Shown one piece after another: positions 47,714-56,316 of a stretch of 64,000 bases of DNA (positions are counted from its first letter, which is position 1; the number at the start of each line of letters is the position of its first letter). The DNA comes from JBDHWG01 sp039810085 (GTDB taxonomy: Bacteria; Chloroflexota; Anaerolineae; Epilineales; JAHCIE01). The stretch is taken from assembly GCA_039810085.1 (NCBI GenBank), contig JBDHWG010000001.1:124001-188000 (forward strand), read 5' to 3'. The notes under the pieces were generated by a model, which saw only the letters and a list, made by a program, of their open reading frames with translations, was not told where the DNA came from and did not search any database. The position numbers and the translations under genes were made by a program.

Positions 47714-48346
47714 TCACTGGCCCAGCCAGGTGACATCGCCATAGAGTTCGGCCGGCGGATTGCTCTTGAGGAATTCAGCGTACTCCGCCTTCGCCTGCCC
47801 AATCGTGACCGGCTCACCGTGGCCTGGATACACGATCACGTTGTCGTCAAGCGTGAACAGGTGCTCGGCCAGGCCGCGCCGCAGCGTCTGGAAGTCTTCG
47901 GGTGATTTAGTGTGACCAGGTCCGCCGGGAAAGAGCACATCACCACCTAGGACCTGATGCCCGACGACGTAGACCACGTGCCCAGGGCTGTGGCCCGGAA
48001 TATACAGGGCCTGGATACTTAAATCACCGAGCGGAAACGCATGTCCATGACTCACCAGTACGTCTACTCCCCCCGGCACGCGGTCGGCGTCGCGTAAGTG
48101 ACCGTATACCGGCGCTCCTGTCGCAGCTCGAACTTGCGGCAACACATCGACGTGATCCCAATCGCCGTGGGTAATCCAAATCGCAGCCACTTTGTCCCCG
48201 GCTGCCGCGAGGATGCGTTCAGGTTCGGCGCCCGGATCCACAATCGCCGTTGCATTTGTGGCAGGATCGCGCACAATGTACGCATTCATCGTGAAGCCCC
48301 AATCAGGCTTCGTTACTTCAAGACGTTCAATCGTTGCCTCGGACAT
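47714..48346 (-). CDS. MBL fold metallo-hydrolase
   Basis: Metallo-beta-lactamase-fold hydrolase of 210 residues (glyoxalase II-like group). The metal motif normally HxHxDH reads THGDWDHV (residues 59-66): the second His is Asp62. Later ligands are kept: GHSPGHVVYV, the bridging Asp in VLGGDVLF and the final His in VYPGHGEPV. The change may alter metal-site one or be a subfamily trait. ATG at 48346 with AGGAGG upstream. Converges with the GNAT gene. Substrate unknown. Confidence 0.9.
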   Translation of the reverse strand: MSEATIERLEVTKPDWGFTMNAYIVRDPATNATAIVDPGAEPERILAAAGDKVAAIWITHGDWDHVDVLPQVRAATGAPVYGHLRDADRVPGGVDVLVSHGHAFPLGDLSIQALYIPGHSPGHVVYVVGHQVLGGDVLFPGGPGHTKSPEDFQTLRRGLAEHLFTLDDNVIVYPGHGEPVTIGQAKAEYAEFLKSNPPAELYGDVTWLGQ

Positions 48347-48386
48347 GGGCACCTCCTGCGACGATTTGCTGTGGGCAAACGTCCGC

Positions 48387-49769
48387 TCAGCAATCGACGA
48401 CATTGACGGCAAGACCGCCCAGGCTCGTTTCTTTGTACTTGGCCTGCATATCGTAGCCGGTCTGGCGCATCGTCTCGATCACACGGTCGAGCGGGACAAA
48501 GTGCGCGCCATCCCCGTACAGGACGGCCAGCCGCGCCGCGTTCACCGCTTTGACCGCGCCCATCGTGTTGCGCTCGATGCACGGCACCTGGACCAGCCCG
48601 GCGATAGGGTCGCACGTCAGGCCCAGGTTGTGCTCCATGCCAATCTCGGCGGCGTTCTCGATCTGCTCATTAGTCCCGCCCATCACGGCCGCCAGCCCGG
48701 CAGCCGCCATCGAACATGCCACCCCGACTTCCCCCTGGCAGCCCATCTCCGCGGCCGAGAGGGAGGCGTTGCGCTTGTAGAGCATGCCGATCGCTCCCGC
48801 CGTCAGCAGGAACGTCCGCACCCCCGCATCACTCGCGCCCGGCATGAGGCGGCGGTAGTAGGCCAGCACGGCGGGAATGACCCCCGCTGCGCCATTCGTC
48901 GGCGCAGTGACCACGCGCCCGCCGGCGGCGTTTTCCTCGTTGACGGCGAGCGCGAACAGGCTGACCCAGTCGAGCAGCGCCAGGGGGTCACTGTCGATGG
49001 TACGCTCCTGGAGCGCCCGATAGAGACTGGGCGCGCGGCGGCGCACGTTCAGGCCGCCGGGCAGCAGACCCTCGGTGCGCATGCCGCGTTCGACGCAGCC
49101 CGCCATCGTCGCCCAGATGCGGTCCAGGCCGGCGTCCGTCTCGTCCGGCGTGCGCCAGGCCGTCTCGTTCGCCCGCACGATGTCGGCGATGGACAACCCC
49201 GTCCCCCGCCCGATGGCTAACAACTCGGCCGCCGAATGGAACTCGTAAGGCAAAGGGCGCTGCTCCTCGCTGCCCTCGCTGTCTCCGCCTTCTGCCTCAC
49301 TCTCACTGATGACGAAGCCGCCGCCCACCGAGTAGTATGTCTCTGCCAGCAAGACCGCCCCGTCGTCGCCCGTGGCGGTCAGGCGGAGGGCGTTGGGGTG
49401 GCGGGGGAGTGTCTCGCGCATGTGGAAGACCAGGTCGGACGTCTCGTCGAAGCGGATGTCCCGCTGCCCGTTGAGACGCAGCGCGGCCTCGAAGCGCACG
49501 CGTTCGACGAGGGCCTCGACGCTATCGGGGTCCACCGTGTCGGGCCGCTCGCCTGACAGGCCGAGCACAATCGCCTTGTCGGTCGCGTGGCCGCGCCCGG
49601 TCAGCGCCAGCGAGCCATAGAGGTCGGCCCGCACGCGCTCGACGCGGTCGAGCAGCCCCTGGGCGGCAAGCGCCTGGGCAAAGCGCAGCGCAGCCCACAT
49701 CGGCCCAACCGTGTGGGAACTGGACGGCCCGATACCAATCTTGAACAGATCAAAGACAGAGAGGGACAT
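48387..49769 (-). CDS. sdaA: L-serine ammonia-lyase, single-chain iron-sulfur type
   Basis: Deaminates L-serine to pyruvate and ammonia using a [4Fe-4S] cluster. 460 residues with fused beta and alpha parts: SVFDLFKIGIGPSSSHTVGP, TGRGHATDKAIVLGL (beta domain), then TAPTNGAAGVIPAV, GCQGEVGVACSMAAAGL, CDPIAGLVQVPCIERN (cluster cysteines). A short acidic insertion (SEAEGGDSEGSEEQ) lies at the domain joint. ATG at 49769; the frame is open 42 codons further upstream but without a credible ribosome site. Adjacent to the MBL gene, 40 nt away. Confidence 0.96.
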   Translation of the reverse strand: MSLSVFDLFKIGIGPSSSHTVGPMWAALRFAQALAAQGLLDRVERVRADLYGSLALTGRGHATDKAIVLGLSGERPDTVDPDSVEALVERVRFEAALRLNGQRDIRFDETSDLVFHMRETLPRHPNALRLTATGDDGAVLLAETYYSVGGGFVISESEAEGGDSEGSEEQRPLPYEFHSAAELLAIGRGTGLSIADIVRANETAWRTPDETDAGLDRIWATMAGCVERGMRTEGLLPGGLNVRRRAPSLYRALQERTIDSDPLALLDWVSLFALAVNEENAAGGRVVTAPTNGAAGVIPAVLAYYRRLMPGASDAGVRTFLLTAGAIGMLYKRNASLSAAEMGCQGEVGVACSMAAAGLAAVMGGTNEQIENAAEIGMEHNLGLTCDPIAGLVQVPCIERNTMGAVKAVNAARLAVLYGDGAHFVPLDRVIETMRQTGYDMQAKYKETSLGGLAVNVVDC

Positions 49770-49969
49770 GGCTTTCACCGTGACGGGCTTGTACGCCAAG
49801 CATACATCAATACGCTGCCCTGCACAACGGCAGGTTGGCACGTGACTCCGTAATCTCAAGGCCGTTGGATGGTTGTCAGTCCCCGCAACATGCACCCTCC
49901 CGCGTTGAACTGCATTGCCTATACCAAATCATGTTGTTGAACACGACGCTTCGGTGGTCGAGGTGGTAA

Positions 49970-50461
49970 TTAGGTCTTGAGCGTCTGCATGATACGCTCA
50001 ATCTGCTTGAGATGCGAGTGTTCATGGTTGGCTAGCCACAAGGCATAGGTGTACACGCTGCGTTCGCGCGGCTTGCCCGCCCCCGTCACTGTTGCCGTTC
50101 GTGACCAGCCATCGGGCGCTAACTGCGTCAACACTCGTAGCAGCTCGGCGCGTTGCACAGCGAAAGCCTGTAGCGAGGGCGCAAAAGGCTGCTCGCGAGA
50201 GTCCGTCTGCTTGATCCAGGTCGTCGGATTGACGGCCTTGATCGTCGGCCTATCCTCGCTGAGGATCTGCACGATGTACTTGCCCCACACGTCGGCGCAG
50301 GCGCGCAGATGGGCAAGCACGTCTCTAGCAGACCATTCACCGGGCGCGGGCGGAACCAGCAGTTGCGCCGGTGTCAGCTCGCGGATGAGGTCGCCAAGCT
50401 GCGAAGGTGTAACTTCAAGCATGGTCAGAAGTTGCTCGACAGTTCGTGGTGTATCGTACAC
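49970..50461 (-). CDS. DinB family protein
   Basis: 163-residue four-helix-bundle protein of the DinB/YfiT family, putative metal-dependent thiol S-transferase fold. The His triad is likely the His of DVLAHLRAC, one in the middle region and the C-terminal WLANHEHSHLKQIERI. GTG start with GGAGAG upstream. Monocistronic, divergent from the acyl-CoA ligase gene. Confidence 0.88.
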   Translation of the reverse strand: MYDTPRTVEQLLTMLEVTPSQLGDLIRELTPAQLLVPPAPGEWSARDVLAHLRACADVWGKYIVQILSEDRPTIKAVNPTTWIKQTDSREQPFAPSLQAFAVQRAELLRVLTQLAPDGWSRTATVTGAGKPRERSVYTYALWLANHEHSHLKQIERIMQTLKT

Positions 50462-50748
50462 AAAGGCTCTCCGTCTGTGAGCACATCAGCGATTGATCAA
50501 TTGTCATGGAACCCTCGATGGGCAAACCGCTTTCACTGGCAATGTTCCAGTGTCCATAGGCTTCACACAAGATTTGTGAGAGACAGTTGCGGCGGCGCGT
50601 ATTGTATCGAATAGGGGTGGCTGTGTCAACGTTGCCATGTCAGCAAAATTGACTAATAGAACACTAGACGTTCGCGCGTCAGACATGTACAATTGAGGGA
50701 CCGCCTGCGACTGGCAACGTCGCCGCCTATTTTGGAGGAGGAAGTCCG

Positions 50749-52350
50749 ATGATCTACCGCAGTCCTTTGCCCGACGTGAATATCCCCGTCATGCCCCTCA
50801 CCGACTTCGTGTTCCGCGACATCGCACAGCACGCTGACAAGCCTGCCATGATCGACGGCCCCACGGGTCGGACGTACACCTATGCCCAGCTCCTCGGCGC
50901 GGCCCAACGCCTGGCCGCCGGGCTGGCAGCGCGCGGCTTCAAGAAGGGCGACGTGTTCGGCGTCTATCTGCCAAACCTACCGGAGTACGCCATCGTCTTC
51001 CACGGCGTGGCCCTGGCGGGCGGCATCCTGACGACGGTCAACCCGCTGTACACCACCCACGAGCTGGCGATGCAGATGCGGGACTCCGGGGCCAAGTACC
51101 TCCTCACCATCCCCCTGTTCCTCGACAACGCGAAGAAGGCGGCGGCAGAGAGCAGCGTCGAGGAGATCTTCGTCCTGGGCGAGAGCGAGGGCGCAACGCC
51201 CTTCATGGCGCTGTTGCAGAACAACGCGCCCGTCCCCCAGGTCGAGATCGACCCCAAGAACGACCTCGTCGTCCTGCCCTACTCCAGCGGTACGACGGGC
51301 CTGCCCAAGGGTGTCATGCTCACCCACTACAACCTTGTCGCCAATCTCTCCCAGATCGATGGCATGAAGGGGGGCCGGATCGAGATCACCGAGCGTGATA
51401 CCATGCTGGGCCTGCTGCCCTTCTACCACATCTACGGCATGGTTTGCATCATGAACGCCGGACTGAGCATTGGCGCGACCATCATCACCATGCCGCGATT
51501 CGACCTGGAGCCGTTCCTTCAGACCATCCAGAACTACAAGATTACCTTCGCCAACCTGGTCCCGCCCCTCGTCCTCGCCCTGGCGAAGCACCCTCTCGTG
51601 GACAAATACGACCTCTCCAGCCTCCAAAGCATCTCATCCGGCGCGGCGCCCCTTGGCAAAGAGGCGGAGGAGACCGTCCACGCGCGGCTCGGCTGCATTG
51701 CCACCCAGGGGTACGGCCTCACGGAGACCAGCCCCGTGACCCACTGGGACACGCGCGTGCCGGGGCATGACAAGCCGGGCAGCATCGGCCCGCTACTACC
51801 GAACACCGAGGCGAGGATCGTGAACCTCGCCACGGGGGACGACCTTGGCCCAGGAGAGCAGGGTGAGGTGTGGATTCGCGGACCGCAGGTCATGAAGGGC
51901 TACCACAACAACCCCGAAGCGACGGCGCGCACCATCGACCGCGACGGCTGGCTGCACACGGGCGATGTCGCGGTGGCCGACGCCGACGGCTACTTCTGGA
52001 TCCTGGACCGCATCAAGGAGCTTATCAAGTACAAGGGCATGCAGGTCGCCCCGGCCGAGCTAGAGGCCGTCCTGGTATCGCACCCGGCCGTCGCCGACGC
52101 CGCCGTCATCGGACGCCCCGACACCGAGGCGGGCGAGATTCCGAAGGCGTTCGTCGTGCGCAAGAGCGACGTCAGCGCCGAGGAACTGATGGCCTTCGTC
52201 GCCGAGCGCGTCGCGCCCTACAAGAAGGTGCGCTTCGTGGAATTCGTGGATGTCCTGCCGCGCACGACGTCTGGCAAGATTCTGCGCCGCGACCTGCTCG
52301 AGCAGGAGCGCGCCAGGATGGGCGTGCAGCAGCCGGGAGCCGCTTCTTGA
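50749..52350 (+). CDS. AMP-forming acyl-CoA/4-coumarate-CoA ligase family protein
   Basis: ANL-superfamily adenylating enzyme of 533 residues. P-loop-like A3 motif YSSGTTGLPKGVMLTH (about 178-193), A5 GYGLTETSPVTH, A7 GDVAVADADGYFWILDR, A8 hinge and A10 catalytic Lys in PRTTSGKILRRDL. The overall pattern and the bile-length match 4-coumarate:CoA-ligase-like or medium/long-chain acyl-CoA synthetases. ATG after GGAGGAGGAAG. The TGA stop overlaps the next gene's TTG start. Confidence 0.93.
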   Translation: MIYRSPLPDVNIPVMPLTDFVFRDIAQHADKPAMIDGPTGRTYTYAQLLGAAQRLAAGLAARGFKKGDVFGVYLPNLPEYAIVFHGVALAGGILTTVNPLYTTHELAMQMRDSGAKYLLTIPLFLDNAKKAAAESSVEEIFVLGESEGATPFMALLQNNAPVPQVEIDPKNDLVVLPYSSGTTGLPKGVMLTHYNLVANLSQIDGMKGGRIEITERDTMLGLLPFYHIYGMVCIMNAGLSIGATIITMPRFDLEPFLQTIQNYKITFANLVPPLVLALAKHPLVDKYDLSSLQSISSGAAPLGKEAEETVHARLGCIATQGYGLTETSPVTHWDTRVPGHDKPGSIGPLLPNTEARIVNLATGDDLGPGEQGEVWIRGPQVMKGYHNNPEATARTIDRDGWLHTGDVAVADADGYFWILDRIKELIKYKGMQVAPAELEAVLVSHPAVADAAVIGRPDTEAGEIPKAFVVRKSDVSAEELMAFVAERVAPYKKVRFVEFVDVLPRTTSGKILRRDLLEQERARMGVQQPGAAS

Positions 52351-52919
52351 TCTATAGCCACACGTTCGACGGCTTGCCCCTGCGCACCGGCGATATCCTG
52401 TGTACGCAGGACGGGTCACCCGGCAGCCTGTTCGGCGAAATCTGGCGGCAGCTCGGCCGCGTCGTCCCCGGCGAGATCGACCACGTCATCCTGTACGTCG
52501 GCCCGGACGGGCGGTGCATCGAGTCGGGCGTCAAGGGCGTCATCGTCTACGACATGCCCGGCGACCACTGGGACACGCGGGCGCTGGCGAAGGAACGCAT
52601 CCTGCAAGACACGCTGGTCGGCGCCGCATACCCGCTGGCGGAGCGCGGCCTGGCGCCGGAGGAGGAAGCGCGCATCCGGCGCGGCGTCGCCGACTACTGC
52701 TTGAAGCAGGCCGCGAAAGGCCGCGCCTACAACATCAACATCTTCGACCTGGATAACACGTGCCGCTTCTACTGTAGCCAGCTCATCTACCATGCCTACT
52801 TGCGCTACGACATCGACCTGAACAGCAACGTCGGCGTGCCCACGGCGCTAGGGCTGGACCGCATCGTGTTCCCGGAAGAAATCTGGCGCGCCTGCCCCAC
52901 CCGCCGCGTATCGACATGA
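52347..52919 (+). CDS. YiiX/NlpC-P60-like cysteine hydrolase
   Basis: 190-residue protein of the NlpC/P60-like (YiiX/YebB) group: an N-terminal LRTGDILCTQDGSPGSLFGEI strand region, DHVILYVGPDGRCIES carrying the catalytic His, and NTCRFYCSQLIYHAY carrying the catalytic Cys in the circularly permuted order of this group. Start TTG at 52347 overlapping the ligase stop (TTGA), stop overlapping the DUF58 start (ATGA): a tightly coupled run. No signal peptide. Substrate may be an amide or a lipid ester. Confidence 0.82.
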   Translation: MIYSHTFDGLPLRTGDILCTQDGSPGSLFGEIWRQLGRVVPGEIDHVILYVGPDGRCIESGVKGVIVYDMPGDHWDTRALAKERILQDTLVGAAYPLAERGLAPEEEARIRRGVADYCLKQAAKGRAYNINIFDLDNTCRFYCSQLIYHAYLRYDIDLNSNVGVPTALGLDRIVFPEEIWRACPTRRVST

Positions 52920-54193
52920 GCGTTCCCCAGTTCTCGGACGCCTGGCTCCTCCTGGCGATCTTCATGATTATCGGCGGCGCGTGGTTTCGCCAGCCCTCCA
53001 TGCTGGCCCTCGGCCTCCTGCTCCTGGTCATCGTGCCCGTCGCGTGGGCGTGGAACCGGCTCGTCCTGCGCGCCGTCCACTACGGACGCAAGCTCGGCGA
53101 GAGCCGCGTCTTCGCCGGCGAGACGACGAGTGTGCAGCTCATCACCACCAACCAGAAGCCCCTACCCGCGCCGTGGCTCACCGTCGAGGACACGTTCCCC
53201 CGGGGCGTGAGCATCACCGAGCGCCAGATGACGCAGGTGAAGGGTGGCGAGATTCAGTCGCTCACCAACGTTCTTTCCCTGCGCTGGTACGAGCGCGTCG
53301 TTCGCCAGTACACCCTGCACTGCCCCAGGCGCGGCTACTACTTCATCGGCCCGGCCTACCTGACCGGCGGCGATTTGTTCGGCCTGTTCCAGAACCGCGC
53401 CAAAGTCTCGCACCTGGACCGTGTCATCGTCTACCCGGCCGTTGTCCCGTTAGAGGAGCTGGGCTTCGTCGGCAAGGACCCCTTCGGCGAGTCGCGCTCC
53501 CGCCAGCCCATTTTCGAGGACCCGCTGCGCACCGTCGGCATCCGCGACTATCACCCGGAGGACTCCTTCCGCCACGTTCACTGGAAGGCCAGCGCTCGGC
53601 AGCAGCGTCTCCAGACGAAGGTCTATGAGCCGACCATCACCCAGCGCCTGGCAATCATGCTCAACATCGCCACGTTCCCGCAGCCGTGGTGGGGCATCGA
53701 CCCGGAGGTGCAAGAGCACACCATCTCCGTCGCCGCCTCCATCGCTTACCACGCCACCCAGCGCCGCCGCGCCGTCGGCCTTGTCGCCAACGGCGCGGTC
53801 CCACGCTCCGACCAGCCTATCCGCGTCCTGCCCAGCCGCGACCCCGGCACGCTGACGCGCATCCTAGAGGCCCTGGCCGCTGTCTCGACCTTCGCGACGG
53901 AGCGCATTGAGACCCTGCTGGCCCGCGAAAGCCCGCGCATGCCCTGGGGCGCGACGTTCATCGTTGTGACCGCCGTCGTCACCCCGGAGTTGATTGCGGA
54001 GATTGCGCGGCTGACGCGGGCGGGCCGCCGCATCGTCCTCGTCTCCCTCGACCCCGACTACACGGAGGACGAGCTGCCCGGCGTCATGGTCCACCACCTG
54101 CCGCGCGCCCAGCTTGTCTACGGCCAGCGCCCGCCCGCCATCGACCCCGACGCCCTCTTCCGCCGCCCTTCTGCTGCCGAGGAACCACAATGA
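52916..54193 (+). CDS. DUF58 domain-containing protein
   Basis: 425 residues: two membrane segments at the N-terminus (LLLAIFMIIGGAWF, LALGLLLLVIVPVAWAWNRL), an immunoglobulin-like region (TVEDTFPRGVSITERQMTQV) and the DUF58 core with GIRDYHPEDSFRHVHWKASAR, followed by a VWA-like fold. DUF58 proteins act with MoxR ATPases and transglutaminases in protein maturation or stress modules; here MoxR and TGase are absent, with DUF4129 next. ATG overlaps the previous stop by 4 nt. Confidence 0.92.
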   Translation: MSVPQFSDAWLLLAIFMIIGGAWFRQPSMLALGLLLLVIVPVAWAWNRLVLRAVHYGRKLGESRVFAGETTSVQLITTNQKPLPAPWLTVEDTFPRGVSITERQMTQVKGGEIQSLTNVLSLRWYERVVRQYTLHCPRRGYYFIGPAYLTGGDLFGLFQNRAKVSHLDRVIVYPAVVPLEELGFVGKDPFGESRSRQPIFEDPLRTVGIRDYHPEDSFRHVHWKASARQQRLQTKVYEPTITQRLAIMLNIATFPQPWWGIDPEVQEHTISVAASIAYHATQRRRAVGLVANGAVPRSDQPIRVLPSRDPGTLTRILEALAAVSTFATERIETLLARESPRMPWGATFIVVTAVVTPELIAEIARLTRAGRRIVLVSLDPDYTEDELPGVMVHHLPRAQLVYGQRPPAIDPDALFRRPSAAEEPQ

Positions 54194-54219
54194 CGCTAGA
54201 GCTTTGCGGGGCCAGGTTT

Positions 54220-54298
54220 GAAACGCAAAGGCGCAAAGACGCAAAGGAAGAAAAGACTTCTGATCTCTTCCCTCTGCGCCTCTGCGCCTTTGCGTTTC
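54220..54298. repeat. Period-8 hairpin repeat between DUF58 and DUF4129 genes
   Basis: Terminal 16-nt perfect inverted arms GAAACGCAAAGGCGCA / TGCGCCTTTGCGTTTC with degenerate AAAGACGC / CTCTGCGC units inside. Confidence 0.85.
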
Positions 54299-54317
54299 AT
54301 TCTTCCGAGGTCGTTGG

Positions 54318-55730
54318 ATGACCTCGCTGCGCGTGCGGCGCGAGCTATTGCGCCTGGCGACGGCGACATTTGGCGCGGCCTGGTTCTACGCCGCGTGGAG
54401 CGTCACCTTTGCTTACCTGGGTAGCGGCATAGCTGGACCGTCGTTCGCCGTGGTGTGGCTGCTGTCCGTCCTGGCGATGTACGTCGCCCGCTACCTCAAC
54501 CTGGAGCGCGGCAATGCGGGCGCGATGGGCTGGCCGGTCGCCGTCGGCGCGGTTCTCTCCATCGTTCTCGCCTCGCTGCTGACGCCCGGTATCGGCGGAC
54601 CCGCCGCCCTGGTCATCGGCCTGCGCGCATTCAACGGCGCGGCCGTCGTCCTGGCCGTCGGTCTATTCATCCTGTGGTGGCGCAACGTGGACATAGTGCG
54701 CGAGGGCTTCAGCATGGGCAGCACCAGCCTGCGCTTCCGCCTCGGCGTCGTCGCCCTCTTCTGGACCGTCATCTTCGCGGCGTTCGTTCACATGAACCTG
54801 ACGCCCATCATCTTCGTCTTCTTCGCCGCCGCCCTCGTCGCCATGGCGCTGGCCCGCGTCGAGGACGTCAGCCGCAGCCTCGGCGGCGTCGTGACGCCCT
54901 TCAATCGCACCTGGGCGCTCATCCTCGCCGCATCGGTCACCGCCGTCATGCTCGTCGGCGCAATCGCCGTCGCTATCTTTACGCCGGACACGCTTCGCAC
55001 CATGCTCGGCTGGCTAGCGCCGCTGTGGCTCGTCCTCAGCTTTATCCTCATCGCCATCATCGCCCTGCTGGCGCGCCTCCTGGAGCCGCTCATCATGCTC
55101 CTGGTGGACGCGCTGCGCCCCGTCGCCGAGAACCTGTTCCGCTTCCAGCCGCAGCAGGCCCAAGCTCCGCAGGACCAGACGCCGATAGACCTGGAGCGAT
55201 ACGTCCCACCCATCATCCTGGATAGCGCCAAGTGGCTCGCGCTGGTCGGCGTCGTCGTCCTCGCCCTGTGGCTGCTTACGGTGTGGGCGCGACAGCGGCG
55301 ACAGGCCACTCTCGAGGGCGTGCCGGAACTGCGCGAGTCCGTCTGGTCCGCCGAAGCATTCGCCGACGACGCGCGCGGCCTCCTGGACCGGCTGCTCGGC
55401 CGCTTTCGCCGCCACCGCCCGTCCATCGCCACAGACAGCGTGCGCCACATCTACGCTAGCTTGCAGGTGCTGGCCGCCGAACGTGGCTCCCCTCGCCCGC
55501 CCGACGACACGCCCTACGAGTATCTGCCGCGCCTCCAGGCGCTTCTGCCCGATGCGGCGGCAGACCTCGCGCTGCTGACCGACGCCTACGTCGACGCCCA
55601 CTACCATGAGATTGCGCCGACGGAGGTGGAGCTGGGCGCGGCGCAGGCGGCCTGGCAGCGCGTCCGTCGCGCCGCCGACGCCGTGCCAACCGTCAAGAGT
55701 GAGAAAGAGGAAGTGGCGGAGGAGGGATAA
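54318..55730 (+). CDS. DUF4129 domain-containing membrane protein
   Basis: 470 residues: about eight membrane segments in the first 330 residues, e.g. LLSVLAMYVARYL, LIFVFFAAALVAMAL, LALVGVVVLALWLLTVWA, with a Gln/Pro-rich loop (PQQAQAPQDQTP), and a C-terminal cytoplasmic DUF4129 region (SIATDSVRHIYASLQVLAAERGSPRPPDDTPYEYLPRLQ, shown here in pieces: RHIYASLQVLAAERG and DTPYEYLPRL). DUF4129 is often fused to transglutaminases in the DUF58 module. Separated from the DUF58 gene by a repeat hairpin. ATG with GAGGTCGTTGG upstream. Confidence 0.88.
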   Translation: MTSLRVRRELLRLATATFGAAWFYAAWSVTFAYLGSGIAGPSFAVVWLLSVLAMYVARYLNLERGNAGAMGWPVAVGAVLSIVLASLLTPGIGGPAALVIGLRAFNGAAVVLAVGLFILWWRNVDIVREGFSMGSTSLRFRLGVVALFWTVIFAAFVHMNLTPIIFVFFAAALVAMALARVEDVSRSLGGVVTPFNRTWALILAASVTAVMLVGAIAVAIFTPDTLRTMLGWLAPLWLVLSFILIAIIALLARLLEPLIMLLVDALRPVAENLFRFQPQQAQAPQDQTPIDLERYVPPIILDSAKWLALVGVVVLALWLLTVWARQRRQATLEGVPELRESVWSAEAFADDARGLLDRLLGRFRRHRPSIATDSVRHIYASLQVLAAERGSPRPPDDTPYEYLPRLQALLPDAAADLALLTDAYVDAHYHEIAPTEVELGAAQAAWQRVRRAADAVPTVKSEKEEVAEEG

Positions 55731-55771
55731 GGTCTAGGATGTAGAGCGTATCGCGCAAGATAGCCTTCTGT

Positions 55772-55891
55772 GTCGCTGCGAGGAGGACGATAGGACGACG
55801 AAGCAGCCTCCCGAAGGGTGAAAGCCCCCTCTTCCCGCGCTAGACCGTCTTTCATAAACTCGGGGGATTGCTTCGCTGTGCTCGCAATGAC
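55772..55891. repeat. MITE-like repeat copy, inverted orientation
   Basis: Read on the minus strand it starts GTCATTGCGAGC and ends CCTCGCAGCGAC, with internal AGACGGTCT (TAGACCGTCTTT here) and TGCTTCGTC equivalents. Same family as 25662-26249. Between the DUF4129 gene and DUF3072. Confidence 0.82.
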
Positions 55892-55927
55892 AGGTAAGCG
55901 GTGGACATATGCTGGTGCAGGCAGTAT

Positions 55928-55968
55928 AGCCAGGTGAGGAGAGGATAGTTGCCTCTCCTCACCTGGCT
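55928..55968. terminator. 17-bp perfect hairpin
   Basis: AGCCAGGTGAGGAGAGG/CCTCTCCTCACCTGGCT with a 7-nt loop. 25 nt behind the DUF3072 stop (minus strand), followed there by ATACTGCC rather than T-run, and on the plus strand by GTGTTT. Possibly a bidirectional terminator. Confidence 0.6.
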
Positions 55969-55993
55969 GTGTTTATCAGTGTCGCTCCCTAAG

Positions 55994-56218
55994 CTACTGG
56001 TTCTTGCCGCGGCCGGTCTTCTCTTGCAGCTCGTCAATCTTCTTCGACGCTTCGGCCTTGGTCAAGTTGTCGTCGATCTCCTCGCCCGCCTCTTGGGCCA
56101 GCGTGTGGAGATAGGAACGCTGCGCCCCGGTCATCGGCTCGTCGCCCGTCGTCCACTGGTCCGGGTCCTTGACGGTGTTGCTCTGGTCGCGTACGTCCTG
56201 ATCCTGCTTGGTGGTCAT
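55994..56218 (-). CDS. DUF3072 domain-containing protein
   Basis: 74-residue hydrophilic protein. PMTGAQRSYLHTLAQEAGEEI and LTKAEASKKIDELQEKTGRG are the DUF3072 signature. The N-terminal half is charged and probably disordered (DQDVRDQSNTVKDPDQW). Function unknown; a SAP-like or DNA-associated role has been proposed only by fold. ATG at 56218 with AGAGAGGTAGATCGAA upstream. Confidence 0.9.
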   Translation of the reverse strand: MTTKQDQDVRDQSNTVKDPDQWTTGDEPMTGAQRSYLHTLAQEAGEEIDDNLTKAEASKKIDELQEKTGRGKNQ

Positions 56219-56316
56219 TTCGATCTACCTCTCTAGTCAGCGACATTCAGCCGCGCGCATGACAATCGAATTGACCCTAACCATGCAGGAAGCATGCCAC
56301 CGATGAAACAAATGTG

